Part shown: positions 7,078 to 15,597 of the stretch, one piece after another
How the letters are laid out: each line of letters opens with the position of its first letter
How positions within the stretch are numbered: the first letter of the stretch is position 1
From: a bacterium
GTDB taxonomy: Bacteria; Ratteibacteria; UBA8468; B48-G9; JAFGKM01
Length of the DNA stretch: 20,605 nt
Direction of reading: 5' to 3'
Assembly: GCA_026416755.1 (NCBI GenBank)
Contig: JAOAEP010000061.1
Coordinates: forward strand, 1-20,605
Notes under the pieces: model-generated
Seen by the model: the letters and a program-made list of their open reading frames with translations, nothing else
Database searches by the model: none
What the model was told of the DNA's origin: nothing
Translations under genes and position numbers: made by a program

Positions 7078-9788
7078 TTAAAATATATCGCTACTATATC
7101 TGGTTTTGAGACATCTAAATTAAATTTTATTTTTTCGCCCTCTTTCTTAAATTTCAATTCTCCAAATCTACTTGAAACAACCTTTTTTATTTCTTTATTT
7201 ATATTTAAAGAACACTCAACATTCTTAACAATTTTTAAATATTCTTCTGGAATAGGACGCATAACCCATCCATCTATTACATATAATAATTTGCCATTAG
7301 GTATATCCATTAAATTACTATAAAGACCAGGTATGGAGAACTCCCAATCATTTTTTAAACCAGCATCATAAATCATCTCTGTAATTAATCTCCTTGTTTC
7401 TCTAGGATAATCAAATCTCATATGATTAGGTGACTTCCCTTCATTCAAATTGTAAACATATTGATAGTTGAAGTATGTCTGCCCTAAATTAGTTCCACAT
7501 AATAATGCTTTACCTTTCCCAAATCTGTTTATAATTACTGCAGGAGCCCCATCTTCATATGTTCCAACTACTTCTCCAGTTGTAATACTTCCTATCTTTA
7601 TTTTGGCACCATATACATTAATTTTATTCTCCGCTTTAAAAAAGTTCTCTTTTATAGTAATCTTATCTTTTATTGTTTTACTTCTATCGATCTCTTTTTT
7701 ATCTAAAAAATCTATATCTAAACCACTTACTCCATAAATTTCTTCCAAATCAATTAAATTACTTCTTTGATTATACTCATCATAAAAACCAGACCCTATT
7801 TGTCCAACTAAATATCCCCCTTCCTTCACCCAATCTTTTATCTTCAAAAATGCACTCCTACTAACATTCGGTTCAACTAAATATAAAATTTTGTAATTCT
7901 TTAATATATTGTCTTCTAAGATGTCATATTCTGAAATAAGATCTACTGAAAAATAAGAATGTCTTAAAGCAGTATATACCGCTTGCCTTTCAGATAAAAA
8001 ATAATATCCTAATGCTCCCATAGCATCAGAAGTACATGACACCAGCAAGGCTATTTTGGTCTCTGGATTCTTTGCATTATATACTTCTTCTTCTAAATTG
8101 GCTATTAATCTCGTTAAATCCGCTGCCTCCCTAACTGCATAGTCAACATTACACCAAATCGGACCTATTTGCCCAATTGGTCCATATAAGTATAATTGAA
8201 TACCTTTAACATTATTCATTAATGCTGCAAATGCCTTCCCTGGTATATATTCACCCCCAACTAGTAAAAATTTCCTCGGTATATTCTTATTCCTTGTTGC
8301 ACTTCTTACTACCGCCATACCAAAATCAATTTTACCTATCCCAAAATCCCAACCATATGTCCAATCTTCTAATTTCATGCCTGTGAATACATTCTCTCTA
8401 TACAATTTATGAAAATCTATTGTACATCCAAGTACACCTACACAATTGTCATTACCTAAAAAACCACCTCTACAAGGACCTGCTTGAAAATTTGGACTTA
8501 CACCCTCAACTTTAAAGTATTTATGTATTGCTTTTGTAACTCCTTTCCAAAATAAACATGTATAATGTTGTATGTATTTATGGGTCCAATAAAATAATCT
8601 GTTTTTATGTAAATCAAATATGTCTTCACTTTTCAATTGTTTCCTATCATCTAATGCAAATACCTCTTCCCAATCTTTCTTACCAAAAAATTCAGGTGTC
8701 AATTTATTCTTTTTTAAATATTCTCTAAAATCATTAAGAATTTTAGGTGTTTCATTTATTCTTTTTGCATTTGTGGCTGCTCCAGGTTCATCTGTACAGT
8801 TTCCATAAACATGCGGAACTAAATATTCCATATATGTCTCACCCTCTTCTAATCTTTTCTTCCGTCCTTCATATAATCTTTTGAAATAATCATCCATAAT
8901 CCTTTCTATAGTTTCTTCTATTGTTTCTGCTTCATTCCAATCTAATTTAACATAAGGCCATAAAATATCTGTTGTGCTTAAAATATTATATTCTGAAAAA
9001 AATTCTTTAAAATTCACAGTCCCTAAATCCCATCTATCTATCCCATTTATTCCTAAATATCTTAATAATTCCCAAAAATTTTTTTCAATATCCTTTGGTA
9101 GATTTGCTAACTCATAATGCACCCAAACTGAAATAAAGATTTTCTTCAATGTGGGAATTGTCTTAAACTCTTTTTTTAATAGTTCCAAATCATATCTTAT
9201 TATATCCTGGAAGGATAAAACATGCTTCATAGATTTTTCTTTCTCTTTATCAACCCAGCCTTTAGGTGGAATCCTTATATGAATAAACCCCCTTGCATCT
9301 GTTACTTCTTTTGTCTTATAAAATATCCCCTTCTCTGATTCTTCACTTGAAACCTCAACTTCTACATTGACATGTTTAAGAGGTTCATTGATCACTTTAC
9401 CATTCGAATCTATTTTAACAGCACTAAAAATCGTTCTTAAATAATCACTACCCCCAGGGCCAGGATCTATTTTTAACCAAATAGTATTTGTTTTGCCTTT
9501 TAATGATAAAATAGAAGTTTCCTCTCTTTTTATTGATTCTGTCACTAATCCTTTATTTGTAATAAATCCAATTTTATGTGGAACCGAACCTACAGCAGGA
9601 TTTGGATGAATCCAGAGAGTTTCTACTATATATGACTCATTCGTTAAAGGTTTCATCCTTACATATATTGGACCTTTAAAATCCTCGTAACTGTGTGTTT
9701 CTAACCACTCTTCTAAATAGGGATAATCACGAACTCCACCCATTAAGTTTAACAACACAAAAATAAAAATCAAAATAAATTTTTTCAT
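7074..9788 (-). CDS. Exported GH42-like multidomain protein with GATase1-like trimerisation domain (paralogue of the upstream gene)
   Basis: This is a 904-residue protein with an N-terminal signal peptide (MKKFILIFIFVLLNLMGG). Residues 20-210 look beta-rich. Residues about 210-570 look like a TIM barrel, including NCTDEPG (Asp333-Glu334) and KLEDWTYGW (Glu474-Asp475). Residues about 577-720 look like the class-I-glutamine-amidotransferase-like domain of GH42 beta-galactosidases (KIALLVS, YKILYLVEPNVS, WVKEGGYLVGQ, then FGKGKALLCGTNLG). A small beta C-terminus ends the chain. It shares this order and many local matches with the adjacent 993-residue protein, so the two are tandem paralogues. 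Glu334 and Glu474 are candidate acid/base and nucleophile by position only. The Shine-Dalgarno is modest (AGGG). Its stop overlaps the GH20 start. The activity is unknown; glycan cleavage is the best guess. Confidence 0.8.
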   Translation of the reverse strand: MKKFILIFIFVLLNLMGGVRDYPYLEEWLETHSYEDFKGPIYVRMKPLTNESYIVETLWIHPNPAVGSVPHKIGFITNKGLVTESIKREETSILSLKGKTNTIWLKIDPGPGGSDYLRTIFSAVKIDSNGKVINEPLKHVNVEVEVSSEESEKGIFYKTKEVTDARGFIHIRIPPKGWVDKEKEKSMKHVLSFQDIIRYDLELLKKEFKTIPTLKKIFISVWVHYELANLPKDIEKNFWELLRYLGINGIDRWDLGTVNFKEFFSEYNILSTTDILWPYVKLDWNEAETIEETIERIMDDYFKRLYEGRKKRLEEGETYMEYLVPHVYGNCTDEPGAATNAKRINETPKILNDFREYLKKNKLTPEFFGKKDWEEVFALDDRKQLKSEDIFDLHKNRLFYWTHKYIQHYTCLFWKGVTKAIHKYFKVEGVSPNFQAGPCRGGFLGNDNCVGVLGCTIDFHKLYRENVFTGMKLEDWTYGWDFGIGKIDFGMAVVRSATRNKNIPRKFLLVGGEYIPGKAFAALMNNVKGIQLYLYGPIGQIGPIWCNVDYAVREAADLTRLIANLEEEVYNAKNPETKIALLVSCTSDAMGALGYYFLSERQAVYTALRHSYFSVDLISEYDILEDNILKNYKILYLVEPNVSRSAFLKIKDWVKEGGYLVGQIGSGFYDEYNQRSNLIDLEEIYGVSGLDIDFLDKKEIDRSKTIKDKITIKENFFKAENKINVYGAKIKIGSITTGEVVGTYEDGAPAVIINRFGKGKALLCGTNLGQTYFNYQYVYNLNEGKSPNHMRFDYPRETRRLITEMIYDAGLKNDWEFSIPGLYSNLMDIPNGKLLYVIDGWVMRPIPEEYLKIVKNVECSLNINKEIKKVVSSRFGELKFKKEGEKIKFNLDVSKPDIVAIYFK

Positions 9789-9801
9789 TTTACCCTTTTT
9801 T

Positions 9802-12783
9802 TTACCTTATTACTATCGTTTCTGTTTCATCTATAGAAAAGTTTAAAATTGTCTTTCCTTTATCAAAAATTTTTTGTTTTATTGCATTACCACTTGATAA
9901 ATATATATTTTTATCTTTAAGGTCTTCATTAATAACAACAAATACATTTAGGTTTTTCTTATCGCTCCAATTTATAAGCAGGATAACTTTACCATTTTTG
10001 GATTCTATAACACCATTTTCAATAAAACCTAATCCCTCATTCTTATCATTTTTAACATAAACATAAGGTTCCCCATTATATAAACTTCTAATAAATTCTC
10101 CTAATTTTTTTTCAAAATCTGTAGGCATAAAATGTGAAAAAGAAGTTTCCATATTTCCTCTATCAACAGGTCTTTTTGGGATAGCAGGATAAAAATAACT
10201 TAATCCAGGTAAAAACGCACAATAGATTATTTTTCCTTTTCCTACTTCTGTTATAGTAATAGCAGGTAATCCATTTTCAAAAAACCCTACCTCTTTACAC
10301 CTTTTTGTGTCTTTTACTCTTATCCTACTTATTGCTCCAAAAACAGGTATATTAACCTTTTCATTATTAAGTTCTGTTATTTTTGTTATAGGGTTAGCAA
10401 AGGGTAAATCTTGTTTAATATAGTATACTTGACTTTCTTTTGGTTCAATTATTTCAAGATATTCAAAACCTAACAATTTTGAAATAATAGTATTTGATTT
10501 GTTATATTCATCATACATCCCAGTACCACAAACAAAAAACAATATTCCTCCATTTTGAAGATATTTTTCCATTTTTTTACTTACTTGATTAGATATATGC
10601 TTATCTAAAACAAATATAATCTTATATCTCATTACTTCTTCCTTTATAAAATCATCTTCATTTATTATGTCTAAAGGAATCTGTTGATTTTTAATTGTTA
10701 TATACATAGCCCTTTTATTTGAAGCATAACTTCCTAAATTATTTTTCCATATATCTGCTGTTTCAGAAAATAATAATGCAACTTCTCCATCTTTGACTCT
10801 TCCTTCTTGAACAATATCCTCAAAAATTCCGTATTCATAAAAACTCCTTAAAATAATTTCATACATCTTATAATCATTTACATGATTCTCTGTATAAGCC
10901 AAGTAAACAGGGACAAATTCAAAAAGATTTATTACCTTCATACCATGAGCAAGCGATTGAAAAAATAATCTTTTCCACATACTTGGAATATTACCCGGTG
11001 TATGAGGCATAACATAGTAATGAATTTTCATCCAATCTTTCCCTTTTATTCCACTCCTAAATAAATCTAAATTTATACCATTCATCTGTGGTGAACCAAC
11101 AGGAACTTGCCAAATATAATCTTCTGACCAGGGCATAGTCATACCCTCTTTTCTAAAACAATTTATCCATTTATAAGTTTCTCCTAAATATGAATGCTCA
11201 TACCCACCATGATGGGGTGAAAAGTTGGCTCCTATCCCAGCATTTGGTAAAAACTTTCTAAATACATCTGTAACTTCTTTAATTTTATTTATGCCAAAAT
11301 CATGTTGAAATTTTTTGGACCAATAATAGATTATAGGTTCATTTTTCATTGTATCTTGGTCAACTCCAAATTTAACCTTATCCCAACTATCTTTTTTAAA
11401 ATCTGTAAAATCTAATCCTTGAGATTTTAAATATTCAATAAATTTTTCCTCAACATCTTTTTTTGAAGGGTATGGTAATGATATTTCATCCCCTAAACTA
11501 ACTACTAATACTTTTTTTCTCTCTTCCTCTGATAGTTTCTCACACCATTGTATAGCCCTATTAACATCCCATCCATGAGCAATAATAAAAACTCCCCCTT
11601 CTTTTTTAATGCCATAAATTTCAAAAAACTCATTTATAGTATTTGCTAAAATTAATGTTTTTTCAGGTTTTTTGCCATGTGGTTTTAAATTTTTTATATA
11701 ATTAACTAATTTCTCTTTCTCTTCATCAACTGTGTTGAGTTGTTTTATATATCTTAAATTTGCAAGTCCATTGAAAACAATTGATTTATCTGCATCTATT
11801 TTTACTTTTCTTATGGACTCAATTTTACCAGTCGCATCCTTAATACCTATCTCTATTTCACAAGTCTCATTCTTTGAAGATATTGTAAATTGTCCATCAT
11901 TTAATGTGTCCATAATTCCACCAACTTCAATCCAATCTGTTTTTTCTCCACCCGCTACTTTAATTGTAGGTTTTTTATATATTCTCATATGAACCCAATA
12001 AGGAGAATGCTCCTGAAAAGTCAAATTTATTGTTGCTTCTTTAGTTCCTTTGTTCTCTACTTTTATCCACACATCATCTAATTGTGTTAACCAACCATCT
12101 AACGGTAAATAACTTTCTTTTTGTATCCTGTTTTTAACTTGTTCCTCATCTTTTGTTATTAGTATAACATCTATATTCCTTTTTGCAGCAGGTTCAGGCT
12201 GTTTCCCTCCTATTAAAGAAATTTTATAATCACCTTTAACTAAATCTACATATGCATCATGCCCTTCCCATACTATATTTTCAACTGCGCCCCAATCAAA
12301 CGCTATTTCTTTTTGCAATCTATACCATGGCCATATCTTTAAATTCTCCATATCCCCATAAACTCTATCAAATATTACATTGCCCTTTTGTTCTATTCTT
12401 ATTCTAAAAATAGTATTAAATCTATGGACTCTTTCATATCTACATAAAACTAAATATTTCCCATCCTCTTGAACCCTAATTTTTAAACTTGCTATTGACT
12501 CTTCACATGTTTCTGGTAAAGATATAAATCCTTTCCTTGAAAGAAAAGTATTTGCAAATGTAGCACAAAAATAGTTCTCACCCCAATCTTTTGACTCCCA
12601 TTTCCCTTTTTCTACTTTAAATTCCTCTCCCTCACATATAATACTTCCATCTGGTAAAGGCAAAACTATGTAATCTTTTCTATATAACCTGGCTTTATGA
12701 AACTCCCCAAATAAAGCAAAATCTAATAACAAACATAACAAAATTAATAACTTCCCCCTTCCCCTTTTTCTATAATATGCCAT
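9802..12783 (-). CDS. Large exported/membrane-anchored GH42-like protein with N-terminal jelly roll and GATase1-like domain; first gene of operon
   Basis: This is a 993-residue protein. Basic residues 5-11 followed by a hydrophobic run (12-25) form a signal peptide or membrane anchor. Residues about 45-210 look like a carbohydrate-binding jelly roll and about 220-330 like a second beta domain. A barrel-like region (about 375-630) contains VVSLGDEISLP (Asp432-Glu433) and PWSEDYIW (Glu554-Asp555). The GATase1-like domain (about 675-860) has YKIIFVLDKHIS, GGILFFVCGTGMYDEYN and VGKGKIIYCA. Matches to the downstream 904-residue protein include EYLKSQGLDF against EYLKKNKLTP, and GTGMYDEYN against GSGFYDEYN. 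A strong Shine-Dalgarno (AGGAGGT) lies five bases upstream of the ATG. It is the promoter-proximal gene, immediately downstream of the operator. The enzymatic role is inferred, not proven. Confidence 0.8.
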   Translation of the reverse strand: MAYYRKRGRGKLLILLCLLLDFALFGEFHKARLYRKDYIVLPLPDGSIICEGEEFKVEKGKWESKDWGENYFCATFANTFLSRKGFISLPETCEESIASLKIRVQEDGKYLVLCRYERVHRFNTIFRIRIEQKGNVIFDRVYGDMENLKIWPWYRLQKEIAFDWGAVENIVWEGHDAYVDLVKGDYKISLIGGKQPEPAAKRNIDVILITKDEEQVKNRIQKESYLPLDGWLTQLDDVWIKVENKGTKEATINLTFQEHSPYWVHMRIYKKPTIKVAGGEKTDWIEVGGIMDTLNDGQFTISSKNETCEIEIGIKDATGKIESIRKVKIDADKSIVFNGLANLRYIKQLNTVDEEKEKLVNYIKNLKPHGKKPEKTLILANTINEFFEIYGIKKEGGVFIIAHGWDVNRAIQWCEKLSEEERKKVLVVSLGDEISLPYPSKKDVEEKFIEYLKSQGLDFTDFKKDSWDKVKFGVDQDTMKNEPIIYYWSKKFQHDFGINKIKEVTDVFRKFLPNAGIGANFSPHHGGYEHSYLGETYKWINCFRKEGMTMPWSEDYIWQVPVGSPQMNGINLDLFRSGIKGKDWMKIHYYVMPHTPGNIPSMWKRLFFQSLAHGMKVINLFEFVPVYLAYTENHVNDYKMYEIILRSFYEYGIFEDIVQEGRVKDGEVALLFSETADIWKNNLGSYASNKRAMYITIKNQQIPLDIINEDDFIKEEVMRYKIIFVLDKHISNQVSKKMEKYLQNGGILFFVCGTGMYDEYNKSNTIISKLLGFEYLEIIEPKESQVYYIKQDLPFANPITKITELNNEKVNIPVFGAISRIRVKDTKRCKEVGFFENGLPAITITEVGKGKIIYCAFLPGLSYFYPAIPKRPVDRGNMETSFSHFMPTDFEKKLGEFIRSLYNGEPYVYVKNDKNEGLGFIENGVIESKNGKVILLINWSDKKNLNVFVVINEDLKDKNIYLSSGNAIKQKIFDKGKTILNFSIDETETIVIR

Positions 12784-12788
12784 TTTTT

Positions 12789-12795
12789 ACCTCCT
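12789..12795 (-). promoter_or_regulatory. Ribosome binding site of the operon's first gene
   Basis: The complement reads AGGAGGT, a full Shine-Dalgarno, five bases before the ATG at 12783. It confirms that start and contrasts with the Shine-Dalgarno-free starts on the plus strand. Confidence 0.85.
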
Positions 12796-12811
12796 ATTTA
12801 AAATCTATTCT

Positions 12812-12825
12812 ATAAAACGTTTCAT
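12812..12825. promoter_or_regulatory. LacI-family operator
   Basis: ATAAAACGTTTCAT is an inverted repeat centred on CG with six of seven base pairs symmetric. It has the AAACGTTT core common to operators of LacI-family repressors. It lies about six bases downstream of the -10 hexamer of the glycan operon, over the expected transcription start, where a bound repressor would block initiation. The repressor gene itself begins upstream and ends 53 bp from the operator. The binding partner is inferred from proximity. Confidence 0.72.
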
Positions 12826-12831
12826 ATTTAA

Positions 12832-12859
12832 AATTTAATATAAAATAAAAATTTGTCAA
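12832..12859 (-). promoter_or_regulatory. Sigma-70-type promoter of the glycan operon
   Basis: On the minus strand, TTGACA (complement of 12854-12859, perfect -35) is followed after 16 bases by TAAATT (complement of 12832-12837, four of six matches to TATAAT). The predicted start is near 12825, giving a leader of roughly 42 bases that carries the strong Shine-Dalgarno. The promoter sits between the repressor gene's stop and the first structural gene. Confidence 0.6.
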
Positions 12860-12877
12860 ATTTCACAAAAATAAAAT

Positions 12878-13900
12878 TTATACCCTCATTTTTACACTGT
12901 TTCTTATTATTAACTCAGGAACAAAATATTTACTCCTTTTATTTTCTTTTTTATCTTCTATAAAATTCAAAATTAATTCAAAAGCATATTTTGTTATTTT
13001 TTCAACAGGTTGTCTTACAGTAGTAAGAGGTATCAAACTATATTTTGCTATATCACTATCGTCAAAACCAACTACTGAAATATCATCTGGAATCTTTATT
13101 CCGTTTTTAATTGCTATATTAATTAGATGCACTGATATATAATCATTGCTAACAAAAATTCCATCAATTCCCTTATCAAAAATCTCAAAAGATATCCTTT
13201 TAATTTCTTCTAAATTTTTATCATCATTAATTTCAAAAATAAAATCTTCACAATAATTTAAGTTATATCTTTTCAATGCTTTTTTATAGCCAAAAAATCT
13301 TTCCCTAATAGTGTAATAATTTTTGTTTCCTGAAAAAAAACCTATTTTTCTATGGCCTGTTTTTATTAAATACTCTGTTGCAATATAACCACCTTTTCTA
13401 TAACTGGTTGAAACAAAATATGTTCTTACTCCTTGAACTTTTGTAATAGTAACAATAGGGAAATTTATTTTGAGTAACCTTTTTAAAAAATTGTTTTCAC
13501 TTTTAATTCCGGTTGGTATAAGAATTATTCCATCAACATTTCTATTATAAAATTCCTCTAATATCTTTTCTTCTATTTCGGGATTTGACTTTGAATATCC
13601 AATAATTAAACTATATCCTTTTTCCCAAGCCAATTCCTCAAGAATTTCTATATCACTTAGTGTAACACCTATATTTAAAATAGGTGCAATAAATCCTATT
13701 GTATTTGTTTTTCGCTTCCTTAAACTTCTCGCAATCAAATTAGGTTTATATCCAAGTTCATATACTACTTTAAATACCTTTTCTCTTGTTTTTTTACTAG
13801 CAAAACAATTCGGGTTGTTATTTAGTATTGCTGAAATTGTAGATACTGATAGATTTAATTTTTTACTTATTTCTTTTAAAGTTACTCTTTTATAAGTCAT
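12878..13900 (-). CDS. LacI-family transcriptional repressor
   Basis: This is a 340-residue regulator. Residues 1-50 form the LacI helix-turn-helix (VTLKEISKKLNLSVSTISAILNN, split here into VTLKEISKKLN and LSVSTISAILNN), followed by a hinge and the conserved ELGYKPNLIARSLR segment. From NTIGFIAP (about residue 67) onward it has the periplasmic-binding-protein-like effector domain, with GYIATEYLIKTGHRKIGFFSG, FVSNDYISVHLIN and SVVGFDDSDIA at the family's usual places. It should bind a sugar or sugar phosphate and control the adjacent downstream operon through the CG-centred operator. It has its own consensus promoter. No good Shine-Dalgarno precedes the ATG. No copy of the operator is apparent at its own promoter, so autoregulation is not supported. 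Confidence 0.94.
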   Translation of the reverse strand: MTYKRVTLKEISKKLNLSVSTISAILNNNPNCFASKKTREKVFKVVYELGYKPNLIARSLRKRKTNTIGFIAPILNIGVTLSDIEILEELAWEKGYSLIIGYSKSNPEIEEKILEEFYNRNVDGIILIPTGIKSENNFLKRLLKINFPIVTITKVQGVRTYFVSTSYRKGGYIATEYLIKTGHRKIGFFSGNKNYYTIRERFFGYKKALKRYNLNYCEDFIFEINDDKNLEEIKRISFEIFDKGIDGIFVSNDYISVHLINIAIKNGIKIPDDISVVGFDDSDIAKYSLIPLTTVRQPVEKITKYAFELILNFIEDKKENKRSKYFVPELIIRNSVKMRV

Positions 13901-13932
13901 TTTATTATTAATTAACCATCAAATTCTTTTAA

Positions 13933-13962
13933 ATTATATGCACATAAAAAAGTTTTTGTCAA
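13933..13962 (-). promoter_or_regulatory. Consensus promoter of the LacI-family gene
   Basis: On the minus strand TTGACA (complement of 13957-13962) and TATAAT (complement of 13933-13938) are both perfect hexamers, separated by 18 bases. The predicted leader before the ATG at 13900 is about 26 bases. Confidence 0.75.
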
Positions 13963-13994
13963 CATTTCGGAATTCCTGAAAAAAATTATTAAAC

Positions 13995-14765
13995 CTATTT
14001 TGACAAAGTTTCCAATATATAACTCCAAAAGGGACTATCCCATTGAGTATTAAAAGAGCAATAAGTAATAAATCTATAACCTACATTCCTAACTTATATA
14101 ACTGAATTATCACAAAAAAGGACATTTATTCCTTCAGGTAATCTACTATAGATTTCTTTTCAAAGGTGATTAATAAAAGCATTATTTTGGTCTATAATAG
14201 AAAAGCATCTGAAGACAAGTATAAAATTTGCTTTTGCTATTCTTGATAATCTTCAATTTAAAAATTGTGCGTTAGTAGAAACATTTAATGCATAGTGTGA
14301 ATGAGGCGTCCCACAAGTAGGGTCATTCATAATTGTACTTGTAGTTTCAAATCTCTGTCTAAAATAATCAAGATGAACTAATCTATGTTTTTGGCTCTAA
14401 ATTTAACGAAACTTGGATAGAATAAAAGTTCTGGATTTTTTAAGTATTTAGAATTCCTTTTCTCCATCTCATAACTAATAATCCAAAACCATAATATAGA
14501 CCGTCACGTTGTCCTATCCCTCTAGTCCATATATATAACAAGTATATAAATAAAAAGGAATTCTTGCATAAAGTGGTATATAATCATCCAAGTCTAAAAT
14601 ATAAATATGAATAGTGACTCCTATCTGTTTTAAGTTACTCATACATTCCTTCTTGCTCTCTTTCGCTTCAGTTAAAATAGGTGAGGTAAGACCCACAAGT
14701 ATCGCTATCATAGCAATTACTATAAGGAGTTCTATTAAAGTAAAACCATATATCCTTCTTCTCAT
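13995..14765 (-). pseudogene. Decayed prepilin-like gene B (type II pseudopilin / H-X9-DG family)
   Basis: The first 83 codons are open and encode a class III leader and hydrophobic helix (GFTLIELLIVIAMIAIL) followed by KKECMSNLKQIG, the mark of Lentisphaerae/Planctomycete-type pseudopilins. A GAGGG Shine-Dalgarno precedes the ATG at 14765. Downstream, family-like protein continues but in other frames and through stops: RDGLYYGFGLLV in one frame, YLKNPEL in a second, then MNDPTCGTPHSHYALNV, LSRIAKANFILVFRC and EGINVLFCDNSVI in a single frame interrupted by two TGA codons and a TAA, ending at a TAG at 13995. With at least two frame changes and three internal stops, this is a pseudogene of about 250 codons. 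A short truncated pilin could still be made. Sequencing error is unlikely to explain several lesions in one gene. Confidence 0.8.
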
Positions 14766-14829
14766 CTTTTACCCTCTTTTTTAATATCTAGAATTTCTAA
14801 AAGAAAACCAATGATGTAGGCCTTTATAA

Positions 14830-15420
14830 TTACCATCTATTAGTATAAATATCCTGTCCCTTTTCTAAGACAGGTATAAAAACAACAGAATTATCAACAA
14901 ATAAAACATTTATACCCAATACTTTATGATTATGTTTTTCCGTTAATCTTCTACCCAGTGACATACCCATTTTCATCAGGTGTAATTTCCCAAAAATAAC
15001 TCGTATAACTATCATGCCCTTCCGACCCATCTTGTCATACTCAGGAATTTGTCTGTCAGCAGCCAATCCTAAATCAGCATCCGTGTCCTCACTACACCCA
15101 GTCCCAACTCTTTGTGAAGGAACTACCCAAAATCTTACCGTAGGCGAAACCAAAGTTGTCCAAGCACTATATGCATAAGAACATTCCCAAGTAAATCATT
15201 GTAAACACGTTTTCCATTCCCTAAATCATGAGGCGGGGAAGTACCATTGTAATTAATATATATTAAGTGCTTGACCTATTTGTTTTAAATTTGATGTACA
15301 GGTAGACATCCTTGTTCTTTCTCTTGCTTTACTTAATGCAGGGAGAAGCAAACTTGCCAAAATAGCTATTATAGCAATAACTATAAGCAATTCAATCAAT
15401 GTAAAACCTTTATTTCTCAT
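14830..15420 (-). pseudogene. Decayed prepilin-like gene A (type II pseudopilin / H-X9-DG family)
   Basis: It starts at the ATG at 15420, preceded by a GAGGTG Shine-Dalgarno; a longer frame to 15468 exists but has no such site. The first 55 codons are intact: KGFTLIELLIVIAIIAIL, then LLPALSKARER and TSNLKQIGQALNIY, before a TAA. Protein-like sequence then continues in shifted frames: NGKRVYNDLLGNVL, a usual segment of this family, is one frame over; VRFWVVPSQRVG and RQIPEYDKMGRKG are in another; SYFWEITPDENGYVTG is shifted again; and KVLGINVLFVDNSVVFI, the degenerate H-X9-DG tail, returns. At least three frame changes and several stops make it non-functional beyond the N-terminal helix. It lies in tandem, same orientation, 64 bp upstream of gene B. 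Confidence 0.82.
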
Positions 15421-15473
15421 ATTTTCACCTCTTTTATAGATACAAATTGTTTCATATTTTTCTACCACACAAT

Positions 15474-15502
15474 TTTATTCTACCTCTAAAAAAATTTGTC
15501 AA
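15474..15502 (-). promoter_or_regulatory. Probable promoter of the prepilin-like pseudogene A
   Basis: On the minus strand TTGACA (complement of 15497-15502) is followed after 17 bases by AATAAA (complement of 15474-15479, four of six matches). The expected leader of about 47 bases carries the GAGGTG ribosome site before the ATG at 15420. The promoter appears intact although the gene is broken. Confidence 0.45.
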
Positions 15503-15561
15503 GTTATAAATTAATTAGTATTTTGATTTATATCAATTTAATTTTTGAGAATTCTGAAATT

Positions 15562-15590
15562 TTGACTTATTTATTTATAAACTTTAAAAT
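15562..15590 (+). promoter_or_regulatory. Promoter placing the start codon at the transcript 5' end (radical SAM gene)
   Basis: TTGACT (15562-15567), 17 bases, then TAAAAT (15585-15590): five of six matches in each hexamer. Only seven bases separate the -10 from the ATG at 15598, so the transcript is expected to begin at or next to the start codon. Confidence 0.55.
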
Positions 15591-15597
15591 TAAAAGA

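Noticed and set aside
13969..13976. GGAATTCC palindrome near the repressor promoter as an operator
   Set aside because: It is short, its flanks are only approximately symmetric, it lies upstream of the -35, and it does not resemble the CG-centred operator.
14000..14005. Plus-strand TTGACA as a promoter into the pseudogene region
   Set aside because: No -10 at normal spacing (the nearest TATA-like run is only about 10-12 bases away), and no plus-strand gene follows; it falls within the end of pseudogene B.
14000..15250. Recoded TGA/TAA codons in the prepilin-like genes
   Set aside because: TGA is a stop elsewhere (7074-7076), Trp is TGG, and the region also needs several frameshifts, which points to decay.
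15496..15597. TTG-initiated N-terminal extension of the radical SAM protein
   Set aside because: It adds 34 hydrophobic, family-unlike residues, has no ribosome site, and overlaps the promoter-like hexamers that end just before the ATG at 15598.
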